NCBI GenBank assembly: GCA_016280325.1
Contig: JAEEGM010000072.1
Coordinates: 1-41,215, forward strand
DNA length: 41,215 nucleotides
Direction: 5' to 3'
Origin: Eubacterium sp.
GTDB lineage: Bacteria > Bacillota > Clostridia > Lachnospirales > Lachnospiraceae
The first letter of the stretch is position 1. Each line of letters opens with the position of its first letter. A model generated the notes under the pieces. That model was given only the letters and a program-made list of their open reading frames with translations, was not told where the DNA came from and did not search any database. Of the stretch, positions 15,486 to 23,436 are shown piece by piece. A program made the position numbers and the translations under genes.

Positions 15486-17484
15486 GATTGGTCTCCTTTT
15501 GGTCGTTTCGATACTGGACCGGTGTCATGTTGTACTTTTTCTTGAACACACGATTGAAATGCTCGACATTCGGATAACCGACGGAAAGAGCGATACTCTC
15601 GACGTTCATCGTGCCATTTTTCAGGAGTGTTCTGGCCTTCTTCAGACGTACAGCGGTTAAAAGCTCTTTAAATGTTTTGCCGCTCTTGTCATGGATGTAC
15701 TTGCTGATATACGGCTCGGAGAGATGCATGTACTCGGCCATATCCTCGAGCGTTACGGAGCGGTAATTCTCCTGGATATAATTCATCATCTGGATCAGAC
15801 GGTCATCGCGGAACTCTTCGTTGTTTCGGACGGCCGGCAGCTTGTTGACGCAGACGGTCAGTGCGTGGATGGAAGCGGTGATGATATCCTCGTGGATACC
15901 GACGCCCCAGTATACGTCGCCGTCGCAGGTGATGCTGACGTAAGCGATCGCCTTGGAAGAGGAGCCCTGTGTCAGCGCGTGCTCTTCATAGGTGGTCAGC
16001 TGGTAGCTGATCCCGAAAAACTGCTTGATCGTATTGCTGACGGCATCGAGACGTCCGTTTCCGACAGCATCCACGATCCGATCCTTGTCGCCGCAGGTGA
16101 TGGTCACCGAAGCCATGATGCCGTTTACCTGACGGAAGTGGCATTCGTTGATCTGGAATACCGGCGTCGGGTTGATGTAGTGATCGGCAAAAATATCGTA
16201 GATCCACTGAGGAGAAAGCTCCTTGTGTTCCTCGTCGGATACGCTCTTCATCAGGTAGCCGACTTCCTCGCGCATCTTTTCCGGAAGGATGATACCGAAG
16301 TTCTGCTTGAGTGTATAGTTGACACCGCCCTTGCCGGACTGTGAATTGATACGGATAACATCGGAATCGTAGGTACGGCCGACATCCTTCGGATCCACCG
16401 GCAGGTACGGAACGCACCACATATCCGTTTTGCCGTCCTCACGCCACTGCATGCCCTTTGCGATGGCATCCTGATGGGAGCCGGAGAAGGCGGTAAACAC
16501 CAGATCGCCGGCGTACGGCTGACGCGGCGGGACACTCATGCGCGTATAGGATTCGTAGCGCTCGCGGATCTCCTTCATGTTGGAGAAGTCCAGTCCCGGA
16601 TCGTAGCCGTGAGAGAACATATTCATCGCGATGGTCACGATGTCGACATTTCCGGTACGCTCACCGTTTCCGAACAGAGTTCCCTCGATACGGTCGGCAC
16701 CGGCCAGAACACCGAGTTCGGCAGTGGCGACACCCTCGCCGCGGTCATTGTGCGGATGGAGAGAGAGAACGACTCCGTCACGGTACTTCAAGTGTTTATG
16801 TACATACTCCAACTGGCAGGCGAAGACATGCGGCATCGCGTTCTCCACCGTCGTCGGGATGTTGATGATAACCTTCCAGTCAGGGGTCGGTTTCCAGACA
16901 TCGAGAACCGCGTTGCAGACCTCAACGGCATACTCAACCTCAGTGCCCGGGAAACTCTCCGGACTGTATTCAAATCGGAAGTTGCCGTCGGTCTGATCCG
17001 CCAGCTCCTTCAAAAGGATGGCGCCGTCAACGGCGATCCTCTTGATCTCTTCCTTGTCCTTTTTAAAAACCTGCTCGCGCTGCGCAACGGAAGTCGAGTT
17101 GTACAGGTGTACAACTGCGCAAGGAGCTCCCTTCACGGCCTCGAAAGTCTTTCGGATGATATGCTCACGTGCCTGTGTCAGAACCTGAACCGTGACATCC
17201 TCCGGAATCTTGTTCTGATCGATCAGTGCGCGCATGAATTCGTATTCGGTATCCGAAGCGGCCGGAAAACCAACCTCGATCTCTTTGAAGCCGACCTGAA
17301 CCAGGAGGTCGAAGTAATCCAGCTTCTCCTGCAGGCTCATCGGCTCGATCAAAGCCTGGTTTCCGTCGCGAAGGTCTACGGAACACCAGATAGGTGGTTC
17401 GGTAATCTCATTTTTCTTCACCCAGTCATAGGTCACCTCAGGTGGCATGAAATAGGGCGGTTCGTATTTTTCATATCCTTTCAT
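15478..17484 (-). CDS. leuA: 2-Isopropylmalate synthase fused to AraC-type HTH domain
   Basis: Residues 1 to about 555 are a complete 2-isopropylmalate synthase of the longer (LeuA2-type) form, which condenses acetyl-CoA with 2-oxoisovalerate in leucine synthesis. They include CSVDLRDGNQALIEPM, EIEVGFPAAS, the metal-binding SLHPHNDRGEGVA, LFGNGERTGNVD and a LeuA dimer/allosteric domain (about 440-555). Residues about 563-668 are a full AraC/XylS double helix-turn-helix: LEDMAEYMHLSEPYISKYI, then KTFKELLTAVRLKKA, then VESIALSVGYPNVEHFNRVF and MTPVQYR. The reading frame is continuous across the joint. GAGGGA precedes the ATG. Confidence 0.95.
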   Translation of the reverse strand: MKGYEKYEPPYFMPPEVTYDWVKKNEITEPPIWCSVDLRDGNQALIEPMSLQEKLDYFDLLVQVGFKEIEVGFPAASDTEYEFMRALIDQNKIPEDVTVQVLTQAREHIIRKTFEAVKGAPCAVVHLYNSTSVAQREQVFKKDKEEIKRIAVDGAILLKELADQTDGNFRFEYSPESFPGTEVEYAVEVCNAVLDVWKPTPDWKVIINIPTTVENAMPHVFACQLEYVHKHLKYRDGVVLSLHPHNDRGEGVATAELGVLAGADRIEGTLFGNGERTGNVDIVTIAMNMFSHGYDPGLDFSNMKEIRERYESYTRMSVPPRQPYAGDLVFTAFSGSHQDAIAKGMQWREDGKTDMWCVPYLPVDPKDVGRTYDSDVIRINSQSGKGGVNYTLKQNFGIILPEKMREEVGYLMKSVSDEEHKELSPQWIYDIFADHYINPTPVFQINECHFRQVNGIMASVTITCGDKDRIVDAVGNGRLDAVSNTIKQFFGISYQLTTYEEHALTQGSSSKAIAYVSITCDGDVYWGVGIHEDIITASIHALTVCVNKLPAVRNNEEFRDDRLIQMMNYIQENYRSVTLEDMAEYMHLSEPYISKYIHDKSGKTFKELLTAVRLKKARTLLKNGTMNVESIALSVGYPNVEHFNRVFKKKYNMTPVQYRNDQKETNHV

Positions 17485-17556
17485 GATTCCCTCTCATTCC
17501 GGAGCGCCGGTATAACGTGGCTCCTTGCTTTCAAATTATGGATAGTTGTGAAATCG

Positions 17557-17616
17557 GGCAGATACCATCTGCCAGTGTGCAACCCGCATGTACGGAAGGT
17601 GAAAAAAACCTTATGC
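17557..17616 (-). promoter_or_regulatory. Structured leader of leuA
   Basis: Within the roughly 165-nt leuA leader, GGCAGAT (17557-17563) and ATCTGCC (17567-17573) form a 7-bp hairpin. CCGCAT (17584-17589) with ATGCGG (17613-17618) and an inner AAGGT/ACCTT pair form a second one. I found no T-box consensus and no leucine-rich leader peptide. The role is unknown. Confidence 0.45.
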
Positions 17617-17631
17617 GGATGCACGTATATT

Positions 17632-17670
17632 AAAAAACATCAAAATTGATGTTTTTTATGATAGTATCAT
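17632..17670. promoter_or_regulatory. Two adjacent palindromes at the leuA transcription start (candidate operators)
   Basis: AAAAAACATCAA (17632-17643) and TTGATGTTTTTT (17646-17657) form a 12-bp perfect inverted repeat. It abuts ATGATAGTATCAT (17658-17670), a perfect 13-bp palindrome covering the leuA -10 region. The first lies at the expected transcription start, so it could be an operator or an early attenuator hairpin. The AraC-like domain fused to LeuA is an obvious candidate ligand. Confidence 0.55.
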
Positions 17671-17686
17671 AACACAAGAAAAACAA
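17658..17686 (-). promoter_or_regulatory. Promoter of leuA
   Basis: On the minus strand, TTGTTT (17681-17686), 17 bp and TATCAT (17658-17663). The -10 box lies inside the 13-bp palindrome. Confidence 0.5.
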
Positions 17687-17732
17687 AAAGGGAATGATTA
17701 AATTTAATCATTTTACTTGATATTTTTTAATG

Positions 17733-17761
17733 TTGCCATTTTTTTCAAAATCGATTATACT
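17733..17761 (+). promoter_or_regulatory. Promoter of ftsH
   Basis: TTGCCA (17733-17738), a 17-bp spacer and TATACT (17756-17761). The predicted start near 17768 gives a leader of about 33 nt to the ftsH ATG. It is divergent from the leuA promoter. Confidence 0.7.
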
Positions 17762-17800
17762 ATTTCATATGTATATGTAGAAAGGAAACTGACAAAACTT

Positions 17801-19807
17801 ATGGAACCAAACAATTCAAATAACAACCGAAAAAACGAGGAAGATCGAAAGAGACGCCTGAAGATCAACATCCTGATCTCGGCGGCTGCGTTGCTTTTCG
17901 CATTTTTCATGATCATGTTTCTCAACGCGGAGATCAAGAGAAGCACCGAGAAAGAGATCACGTACACCAAGTTTATCGAGATGCTGAAGGATGAGCAGGT
18001 CAAGAAGGTCACCTTCAAGTCGAACATGATCTACATCGAGCCGAAGACGGATGCGGGGATGGACGCGTTCGCGATGTCGTATTATACCGGCTATGTGAAC
18101 GATACCAATCTGGTTCAGAACATGCTCGAGAAGTACAACGTGGAATTTACGGCGGAGATCAACGATTCCGATTCCGGAATCTGGGAGTTTCTGCTGACCT
18201 ATATCCTTCCGATCCTGGGGATATGGGCGCTGCTTTGGTTCTTCATGCGCTCGGCGACCAAGGGCGGCGGCCTGATGGGCGGCGTCGGAAAGTCGACGGC
18301 CAAGATGTATGTAGAGAAAAAGACCGGCGTGTCCTTTGCCGATGTGGCCGGTGAGGAAGAGGCCAAGGAGTCCCTGACAGAGCTCGTTGACTTTTTGAAA
18401 AATCCTGAAAAATACAAGCAGATCGGTGCGAGACTGCCGAAAGGAGCCCTTCTCGTGGGCCCGCCGGGAACCGGTAAGACGCTTCTTGCGAAGGCGCTGG
18501 CCGGAGAGGCCGGTGTACCGTTCTTCTCACTGAGCGGTTCGGATTTCGTGGAGATGTTTGTCGGAGTCGGTGCGTCACGTGTGCGCGATCTGTTTAAGCA
18601 GGCTACATCTATGGCGCCGTGTATCATCTTTATCGATGAGATCGACGCGATCGGTAAGAGTCGTGATACGCAGTACGGAGGCGGAAACGACGAGAGAGAG
18701 CAGACGCTCAATCAGCTTCTGTCCGAGATGGACGGCTTTGATTCCTCCAAGGGTATCATCATCCTCGGTGCGACCAACCGTCCGGAGGTTCTGGACAAGG
18801 CCCTTCTCAGACCGGGACGTTTTGACCGGAGAATCATCGTCGAGAAGCCGGATCTCAAGGGAAGAATTGACGTGCTGAAGGTACATTCGCACGATGTGCT
18901 GATGGATGAGACCGTCGATCTCGAGGAGATCGCGCTCGCGACATCCGGAGCGGTCGGCGCGGATCTGGCCAATATGGTCAACGAGGCGGCGATCATGGCA
19001 GTCAAGGACGGCCGCAAGGTTGTGAGCCAGAAGGATCTGTTCGAGGCGGTCGAGGTCGTACTGGCCGGTAAGGAGAAAAAAGACCGCATCCTCGGCAAGG
19101 AGGAGAAGCGGATTGTCGCTCATCATGAGATCGGTCACGCGCTGGTGATGAGTATGCTGAAAAATACGGAGCCGGTGCAGAAGATCACGATCGTTCCGCG
19201 AACGATGGGAGCACTCGGCTATGTGATGCAGGTACCGGAGGAAGAGAAGTACCTGATGAAAAAGGGAGAACTCCTCGATCAGATCACGGGACTGCTCGGC
19301 GGTCGCGCGGCGGAGGAAGTGGAATTCGAGGATATCACGACCGGCGCGTCCAACGATATCGAGAAGGCTACCTCGATTGCCCGCGCGATGGTAACGCAGT
19401 ACGGAATGAGCGAGCGCTTCGGCATGATGGGACTGGAGACGATCACCAGCCGTTATCTGGATGGTCGCCCGGTATCGAACTGTGGTGAGCAGACAGAGGC
19501 TGAGGTTGACGAAGAAGTTAAAGATATACTTAAGAAATGTCATGACAAGGCGAAGTCGATCATTGAAGATAACAAGGATGTTCTTGAGAAGCTTGCCGAG
19601 CATCTGATCGAGAAAGAGACGATCACCGGCAAGGAATTCGTGGAGATCTTCGAGGCTGAGACGGGAATCAAGTTGAAGCGCAAGAATCCGGACGGTACGA
19701 TCAAAGAGGATGACGAGGCCGAGAAGGCTGAGGAGACTGTTGAGGGAACAGTTGAGGGGACAAAGGAAGAGACACCCGAGGAGTCAGACGGTGAAACGGA
19801 AGAGTAG
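17801..19807 (+). CDS. ftsH: ATP-dependent zinc metalloprotease FtsH
   Basis: A membrane-anchored AAA+ protease that degrades misfolded membrane and regulatory proteins. The 668-residue product has membrane spans at about 22-42 and 128-149 flanking an extracytoplasmic domain. It has Walker A GPPGTGKT at 220-227, Walker [12 protein letters not shown], the arginine-finger region [10 protein letters not shown] and the zinc site HEIGH at 442-446. The last 50 residues are very rich in Glu and Thr. ATG17801 is chosen on homology; AAAGGA at 17781 is rather far (about 15 nt), and no closer start fits. The REC-GGDEF gene follows after 24 nt. Confidence 0.97.
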   Translation: MEPNNSNNNRKNEEDRKRRLKINILISAAALLFAFFMIMFLNAEIKRSTEKEITYTKFIEMLKDEQVKKVTFKSNMIYIEPKTDAGMDAFAMSYYTGYVNDTNLVQNMLEKYNVEFTAEINDSDSGIWEFLLTYILPILGIWALLWFFMRSATKGGGLMGGVGKSTAKMYVEKKTGVSFADVAGEEEAKESLTELVDFLKNPEKYKQIGARLPKGALLVGPPGTGKTLLAKALAGEAGVPFFSLSGSDFVEMFVGVGASRVRDLFKQATSMAPCIIFIDEIDAIGKSRDTQYGGGNDEREQTLNQLLSEMDGFDSSKGIIILGATNRPEVLDKALLRPGRFDRRIIVEKPDLKGRIDVLKVHSHDVLMDETVDLEEIALATSGAVGADLANMVNEAAIMAVKDGRKVVSQKDLFEAVEVVLAGKEKKDRILGKEEKRIVAHHEIGHALVMSMLKNTEPVQKITIVPRTMGALGYVMQVPEEEKYLMKKGELLDQITGLLGGRAAEEVEFEDITTGASNDIEKATSIARAMVTQYGMSERFGMMGLETITSRYLDGRPVSNCGEQTEAEVDEEVKDILKKCHDKAKSIIEDNKDVLEKLAEHLIEKETITGKEFVEIFEAETGIKLKRKNPDGTIKEDDEAEKAEETVEGTVEGTKEETPEESDGETEE

Positions 19808-19831
19808 TCCGGGCTCTGTGTGGAGGAGAAT

Positions 19832-21184
19832 GTGGAAAAAGAGAAGTATCATGTGGTAGTCGTTGATGACAACCCGGTATCGATCCGGACTGCCAAACGA
19901 CTGCTGAACGGAGAGGAAATACGCGTCAGCGGTGTACGCTCCGGTTACGACATGATGAAGCTGGTTGAGAACAACAAGCCGGACCTCATCCTGTTGGATA
20001 TTTTGATGCCCGAAATGGACGGATTTGAGACCTATCGCAGGCTTCAGGAGTTTGAAAAGGCTGAGAAAAGAGTGCCGACGCCCGTGATCTTTTTGACCGG
20101 AGAGAGAGATCCGGATACAGAGAGACGCGGACTGAAAGCCGGTGCGTCGGACTTTATCCGGAAGCCCTTCGACAAGGATATCCTGATCAAGCGTATCATC
20201 AATACGATTGAAAACAGCCGACGGATCGAGAGTCTGACTGAGGAGGCCACCGTAGACCGGCTGACGGGATTTTTGAACAAGTCCACGGGTACGGAAACGA
20301 TTGCGCGCCTCTGTGCGAATGACAGAGGTGCTCTGATGGTCTTTGATCTTGACAACTTCAAACTGGTCAATGATCTGTTCGGTCACGATATGGGTGACCG
20401 GATTCTGGTTGCTTTTTCCGAGATTGTAAGGAATAATACACGCGAGAAGGATGTTGTCAGCCGTATCGGCGGCGACGAATTTATCGCGTTTTTTATGGAT
20501 GTTGTCGATGAAAAATCGGTATCGGCGCTTTGTGAGAGACTGAACCGTCAGTTTGATGAAAGGGCGCTGATGCTTCTGGGGAAGGAACACGGTGTTCCCC
20601 TCGGAATCTCGATTGGTGTCGCGTTCGCGCCGGAGCATGAAAGAACCTATCGGATCCTGTTTTCCTACGCGGACAGCGCGATGTACAGGGCCAAGCAGAC
20701 AGGAAGGCATACGTTTGAGATTTACCGCGCCGAAGCCGGGGACGACCACGGTCAGGAGGAAGATATTGGTGCTGATTTTCTTCGTGCGGTCCGGATTGTC
20801 GAGGAGAGAGGTGACAACACGGGGGCGATGCTGGTGGGGCAGGAAGCCTTTTCCTGGAATTATCGCTATGTAGTGCGACTTTTGGAGCGCTTTAAGGGGA
20901 ACGCGGATCGGATCCTTTTTTCACTGAACATCAGGGAGCAGGGACCGATGGCGGCCGAGATCGTGTCGGAGTTCGCGGAGGTATTGAAAAAGACGCTCAG
21001 AAAGAGCGATATCATCTGGCAGAGCAAGCCACATCAGTTTTTCGCGTTATTACCGCAGCTGGTGGAGACGGATACGGAGGAAGTCATCCGTCGTATCAAC
21101 CGGGCATGGGAAGAGACGGGGTATCATAAGCGTGCGGAGGTAAATGTCTATTCGTCTCCTCTCTCAGAGGATGAGGAACGATAA
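19832..21184 (+). CDS. Response regulator diguanylate cyclase with second degenerate GGDEF-like domain
   Basis: Residues 1-125 are a receiver domain (phosphoacceptor D56 in LLDILMPEMDG; K in RKPF). Residues about 140-300 are a diguanylate cyclase domain with intact IGGDEF (GGDEF at 213-217), which would make cyclic-di-GMP. The remaining 140 residues look like another GGDEF fold that has lost its motif: LRKSDIIWQSKPHQFFALLP aligns where LR-SD-R-GGDEF-LLP would be. A GTG start at 19832 is preferred because GGAGG (19822-19826) is 5 nt upstream; an in-frame GTG at 19820 lacks a ribosome binding site. It heads the BMP/kinase cluster. Confidence 0.88.
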   Translation: MEKEKYHVVVVDDNPVSIRTAKRLLNGEEIRVSGVRSGYDMMKLVENNKPDLILLDILMPEMDGFETYRRLQEFEKAEKRVPTPVIFLTGERDPDTERRGLKAGASDFIRKPFDKDILIKRIINTIENSRRIESLTEEATVDRLTGFLNKSTGTETIARLCANDRGALMVFDLDNFKLVNDLFGHDMGDRILVAFSEIVRNNTREKDVVSRIGGDEFIAFFMDVVDEKSVSALCERLNRQFDERALMLLGKEHGVPLGISIGVAFAPEHERTYRILFSYADSAMYRAKQTGRHTFEIYRAEAGDDHGQEEDIGADFLRAVRIVEERGDNTGAMLVGQEAFSWNYRYVVRLLERFKGNADRILFSLNIREQGPMAAEIVSEFAEVLKKTLRKSDIIWQSKPHQFFALLPQLVETDTEEVIRRINRAWEETGYHKRAEVNVYSSPLSEDEER

Positions 21185-21233
21185 CGGAAACGCTCGGACA
21201 TCGAAAGTCAAGGGAACAGAGGAGTAGATTGGC

Positions 21234-22346
21234 ATGGGGAACAATTATTCAAGGCGGATTCTGATCACGGCTATTGTCATACTGGTCGCAGTTGTCCTCG
21301 GGCTGATCCTGATTCGGAATGCCTCTGTGGATACGGATGTTACCAGACATACGACCAAGGTCGGCCTGTTGATCAATGGAAGTAAAGAAGATCATAGCTT
21401 TTGCCAGGCGCACTATGACGCGTTGATGCGGATCCGGGATGATTTGAATCTTGAGATCTGCTGCAGGGAGAACGTCCCGGAGGATGAGACCTGCTCATCC
21501 GAGATAGAGGGGCTGATCGGGGAAGGGTGTCGATTTGTCGTCGGCGCCTCATTTGGTTATGGGGATTACATCGTCCGGGCGGCGAAACGTCACCCGGACG
21601 TCTTTTTTCTGCATCCGGCGGGATCGGAAAAAGATACCAACCTGTCCAGCGCATTCGGAAGAATGTATCAGGCGAGATATCTGTCCGGTATCGTGGCAGG
21701 TAAGAGAACGAAAACCGGAAAAATTGGATTTGTGGCCGCGTTTCCCTTCTCGGAGGTTATCCGCGGTCTCAACGCGTTTACCCTGGGAGTCCGGAGTGTA
21801 GCGCCTGAAGCCGAGGTGTATGTCCGGTACTGCGAGTCGTGGGTGGATGACAAGATTGCTGAGAAAGCCTGTGTCGGGCTGCTCGATGCCCATCCGGATA
21901 TCGATGTTCTGTCTATGCATACAAATTCACTTAAACCCAATGAAATAGCGGAAAAGCGCGGAATATGGGCTGTGGGCTACAACGCGAACAACGCGGATAT
22001 TTTTCCGAATTCTTATCTGACATCGTGCGAGTGGCATTGGGATTCCTATTACAGAAAAAGTATATTGAGCGGCCTTCAGGGAAAGTTCCATGGTGAGAAT
22101 CTGTGGATCGAGATGGAGGAAGGTATCGTGGGACTCTCGGAGCTGACGAAAAATACGGTTCCGGGAACCGGCGAGGCTGTCGAAGAGGCGATGAAGCGCT
22201 TTAAGAGCAGGGAGTATGATGTGTTCTACGGGCCGATCGTCGATAATACCGGGAAGGTCCGTGTTCCGGAGGGTGAGTCCATGTCGGATGATGATCTGTT
22301 GAATCACTTTGAATGGTATGTGGAGGGCGTGACGGTTGAAGAATAA
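21234..22346 (+). CDS. BMP-family binding protein, membrane-anchored (first copy)
   Basis: The 370-residue product has an N-terminal hydrophobic anchor (about 9-29, no lipobox cysteine), then a periplasmic-binding fold of the BMP/Med type: VGLLINGSKEDHSFCQAHYDAL, FVVGASFGYGDYIVRAA, then FGRMYQARYLSGIVAG and TGKIGFVAAFP. BMP proteins are known mainly as purine nucleoside-binding subunits of ABC importers. No ABC genes are present here, and the protein seems tethered outside the membrane. Its 3' end overlaps the next gene by 11 nt. Confidence 0.85.
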   Translation: MGNNYSRRILITAIVILVAVVLGLILIRNASVDTDVTRHTTKVGLLINGSKEDHSFCQAHYDALMRIRDDLNLEICCRENVPEDETCSSEIEGLIGEGCRFVVGASFGYGDYIVRAAKRHPDVFFLHPAGSEKDTNLSSAFGRMYQARYLSGIVAGKRTKTGKIGFVAAFPFSEVIRGLNAFTLGVRSVAPEAEVYVRYCESWVDDKIAEKACVGLLDAHPDIDVLSMHTNSLKPNEIAEKRGIWAVGYNANNADIFPNSYLTSCEWHWDSYYRKSILSGLQGKFHGENLWIEMEEGIVGLSELTKNTVPGTGEAVEEAMKRFKSREYDVFYGPIVDNTGKVRVPEGESMSDDDLLNHFEWYVEGVTVEE

Positions 22347-23436
22347 CGAGATATTGTTTCGAGCCATATTTTTGATCGTTTCGCTGCTTTTAGTCGGCGG
22401 GATCATCATTTTGATCTACACGTTTCAGGTCGGACAGCAGGATGACAGTACGACAGTCGGTGTGGTATGTATCGGAACGAGTGATGATCACGGCTGGAAT
22501 GAAAGCCATTATAAAGGTGTGAAAAAGGCCGTGGAGGCGCATGGATGCGACATGTACGAAAAAATGTCCGTTCCCGAGGAGGAGGATGCGCTGAAAAAGG
22601 CGGTTTCCGAACTGGCGAAGGAGGGGTGCAACTGTATTTTTCTTACGAGTTACGGCTATGGGGCTTATCTCGATGATATCGCGAAGGAAAACCCGGATAT
22701 CGCGTTTTATTGTATCTCCGGTGAGGCTACGGCCGGCAATTGCGCGTCGTATTTTGCCAGGATGTATCAGGTGCGATATCTGGCCGGCATCGTTGCCGGT
22801 GCCGCGTCGAAGACCGGCACGCTTGCTTTCGTGAGCGCTATGCCGATCCCGGAGACGGTGCGATCGATCAATGCCTATACGCTCGGGGTCCGCAAGGCAA
22901 ATCCCGCGGCAAAGGTGATCGTAAAGTACACCGGTAGCTGGGATGATAAGGGAAAAGAAGAAGCAGCTGTGAAGGAACTGGCAGCGGTAGGGGCGGATGT
23001 CGTAACTTTTCACGAGGACAAGCCCTATGCCATAGATGTCGCGGATGAGATGGGGCTCTTCACGACGGGATATGACTACGTATCAAGGAAGTATTCCGAG
23101 AGGTTTTTAACGGCAGCGGTGTTTAACTGGGATGTTCTCTACGAGAAGGTACTGGGCGACTATCTGAGCGGAAGAGCGAATTTTTCCAAAAACTACTGGC
23201 TGGGGATCGCGGACGGAGCGGTTTCGATATATCCGTATTCGGAATTGGTGTCAAAGGAGACGGCAGCGTTGGTCGAGCAGGAGAAAAAAAGGATACAGAC
23301 CTGGCGCGATGTGTTCTCGGGCGAGATCTATGACAATGCCGGAACACTCCGGTGCCATAAGGATGAGAGGATCAGCGATGATGAGCTGTTCAACAGTATC
23401 GATTGGTATGTGAAAGGCGTGGAGGTATATGATTAA
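22336..23436 (+). CDS. BMP-family binding protein, membrane-anchored (second copy)
   Basis: A 366-residue paralogue of the preceding protein with the same plan: N-terminal anchor (about 9-29) without lipobox, VGVVCIGTSDDHGWNESHYKG, FLTSYGYGAYLDDIA, ARMYQVRYLAGIVAG and TGTLAFVSAMP. The start is TTG at 22336 with GGAGGG at 22322-22327, inside the end of the first copy. The 3' end overlaps the kinase gene by 8 nt. The tight overlaps indicate fixed-ratio translation of the three proteins. The ligand is unknown; a nucleoside is the family's usual one. Confidence 0.85.
   Translation: MKNNEILFRAIFLIVSLLLVGGIIILIYTFQVGQQDDSTTVGVVCIGTSDDHGWNESHYKGVKKAVEAHGCDMYEKMSVPEEEDALKKAVSELAKEGCNCIFLTSYGYGAYLDDIAKENPDIAFYCISGEATAGNCASYFARMYQVRYLAGIVAGAASKTGTLAFVSAMPIPETVRSINAYTLGVRKANPAAKVIVKYTGSWDDKGKEEAAVKELAAVGADVVTFHEDKPYAIDVADEMGLFTTGYDYVSRKYSERFLTAAVFNWDVLYEKVLGDYLSGRANFSKNYWLGIADGAVSIYPYSELVSKETAALVEQEKKRIQTWRDVFSGEIYDNAGTLRCHKDERISDDELFNSIDWYVKGVEVYD

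Noticed and set aside
16474-17649. 391-codon plus-strand frame opposite leuA
   Set aside because: Antisense shadow of leuA; no domain or ribosome binding site.
17485-17650. Possible T-box riboswitch in the leuA leader
   Set aside because: The leader is structured, but I found no T-box consensus (GGTGG-ACCGCG type) and no clear specifier loop.
17632-17657. Intrinsic terminator for a plus-strand gene
   Set aside because: No plus-strand gene lies upstream, because leuA and ftsH diverge here; an operator or leader role fits better.
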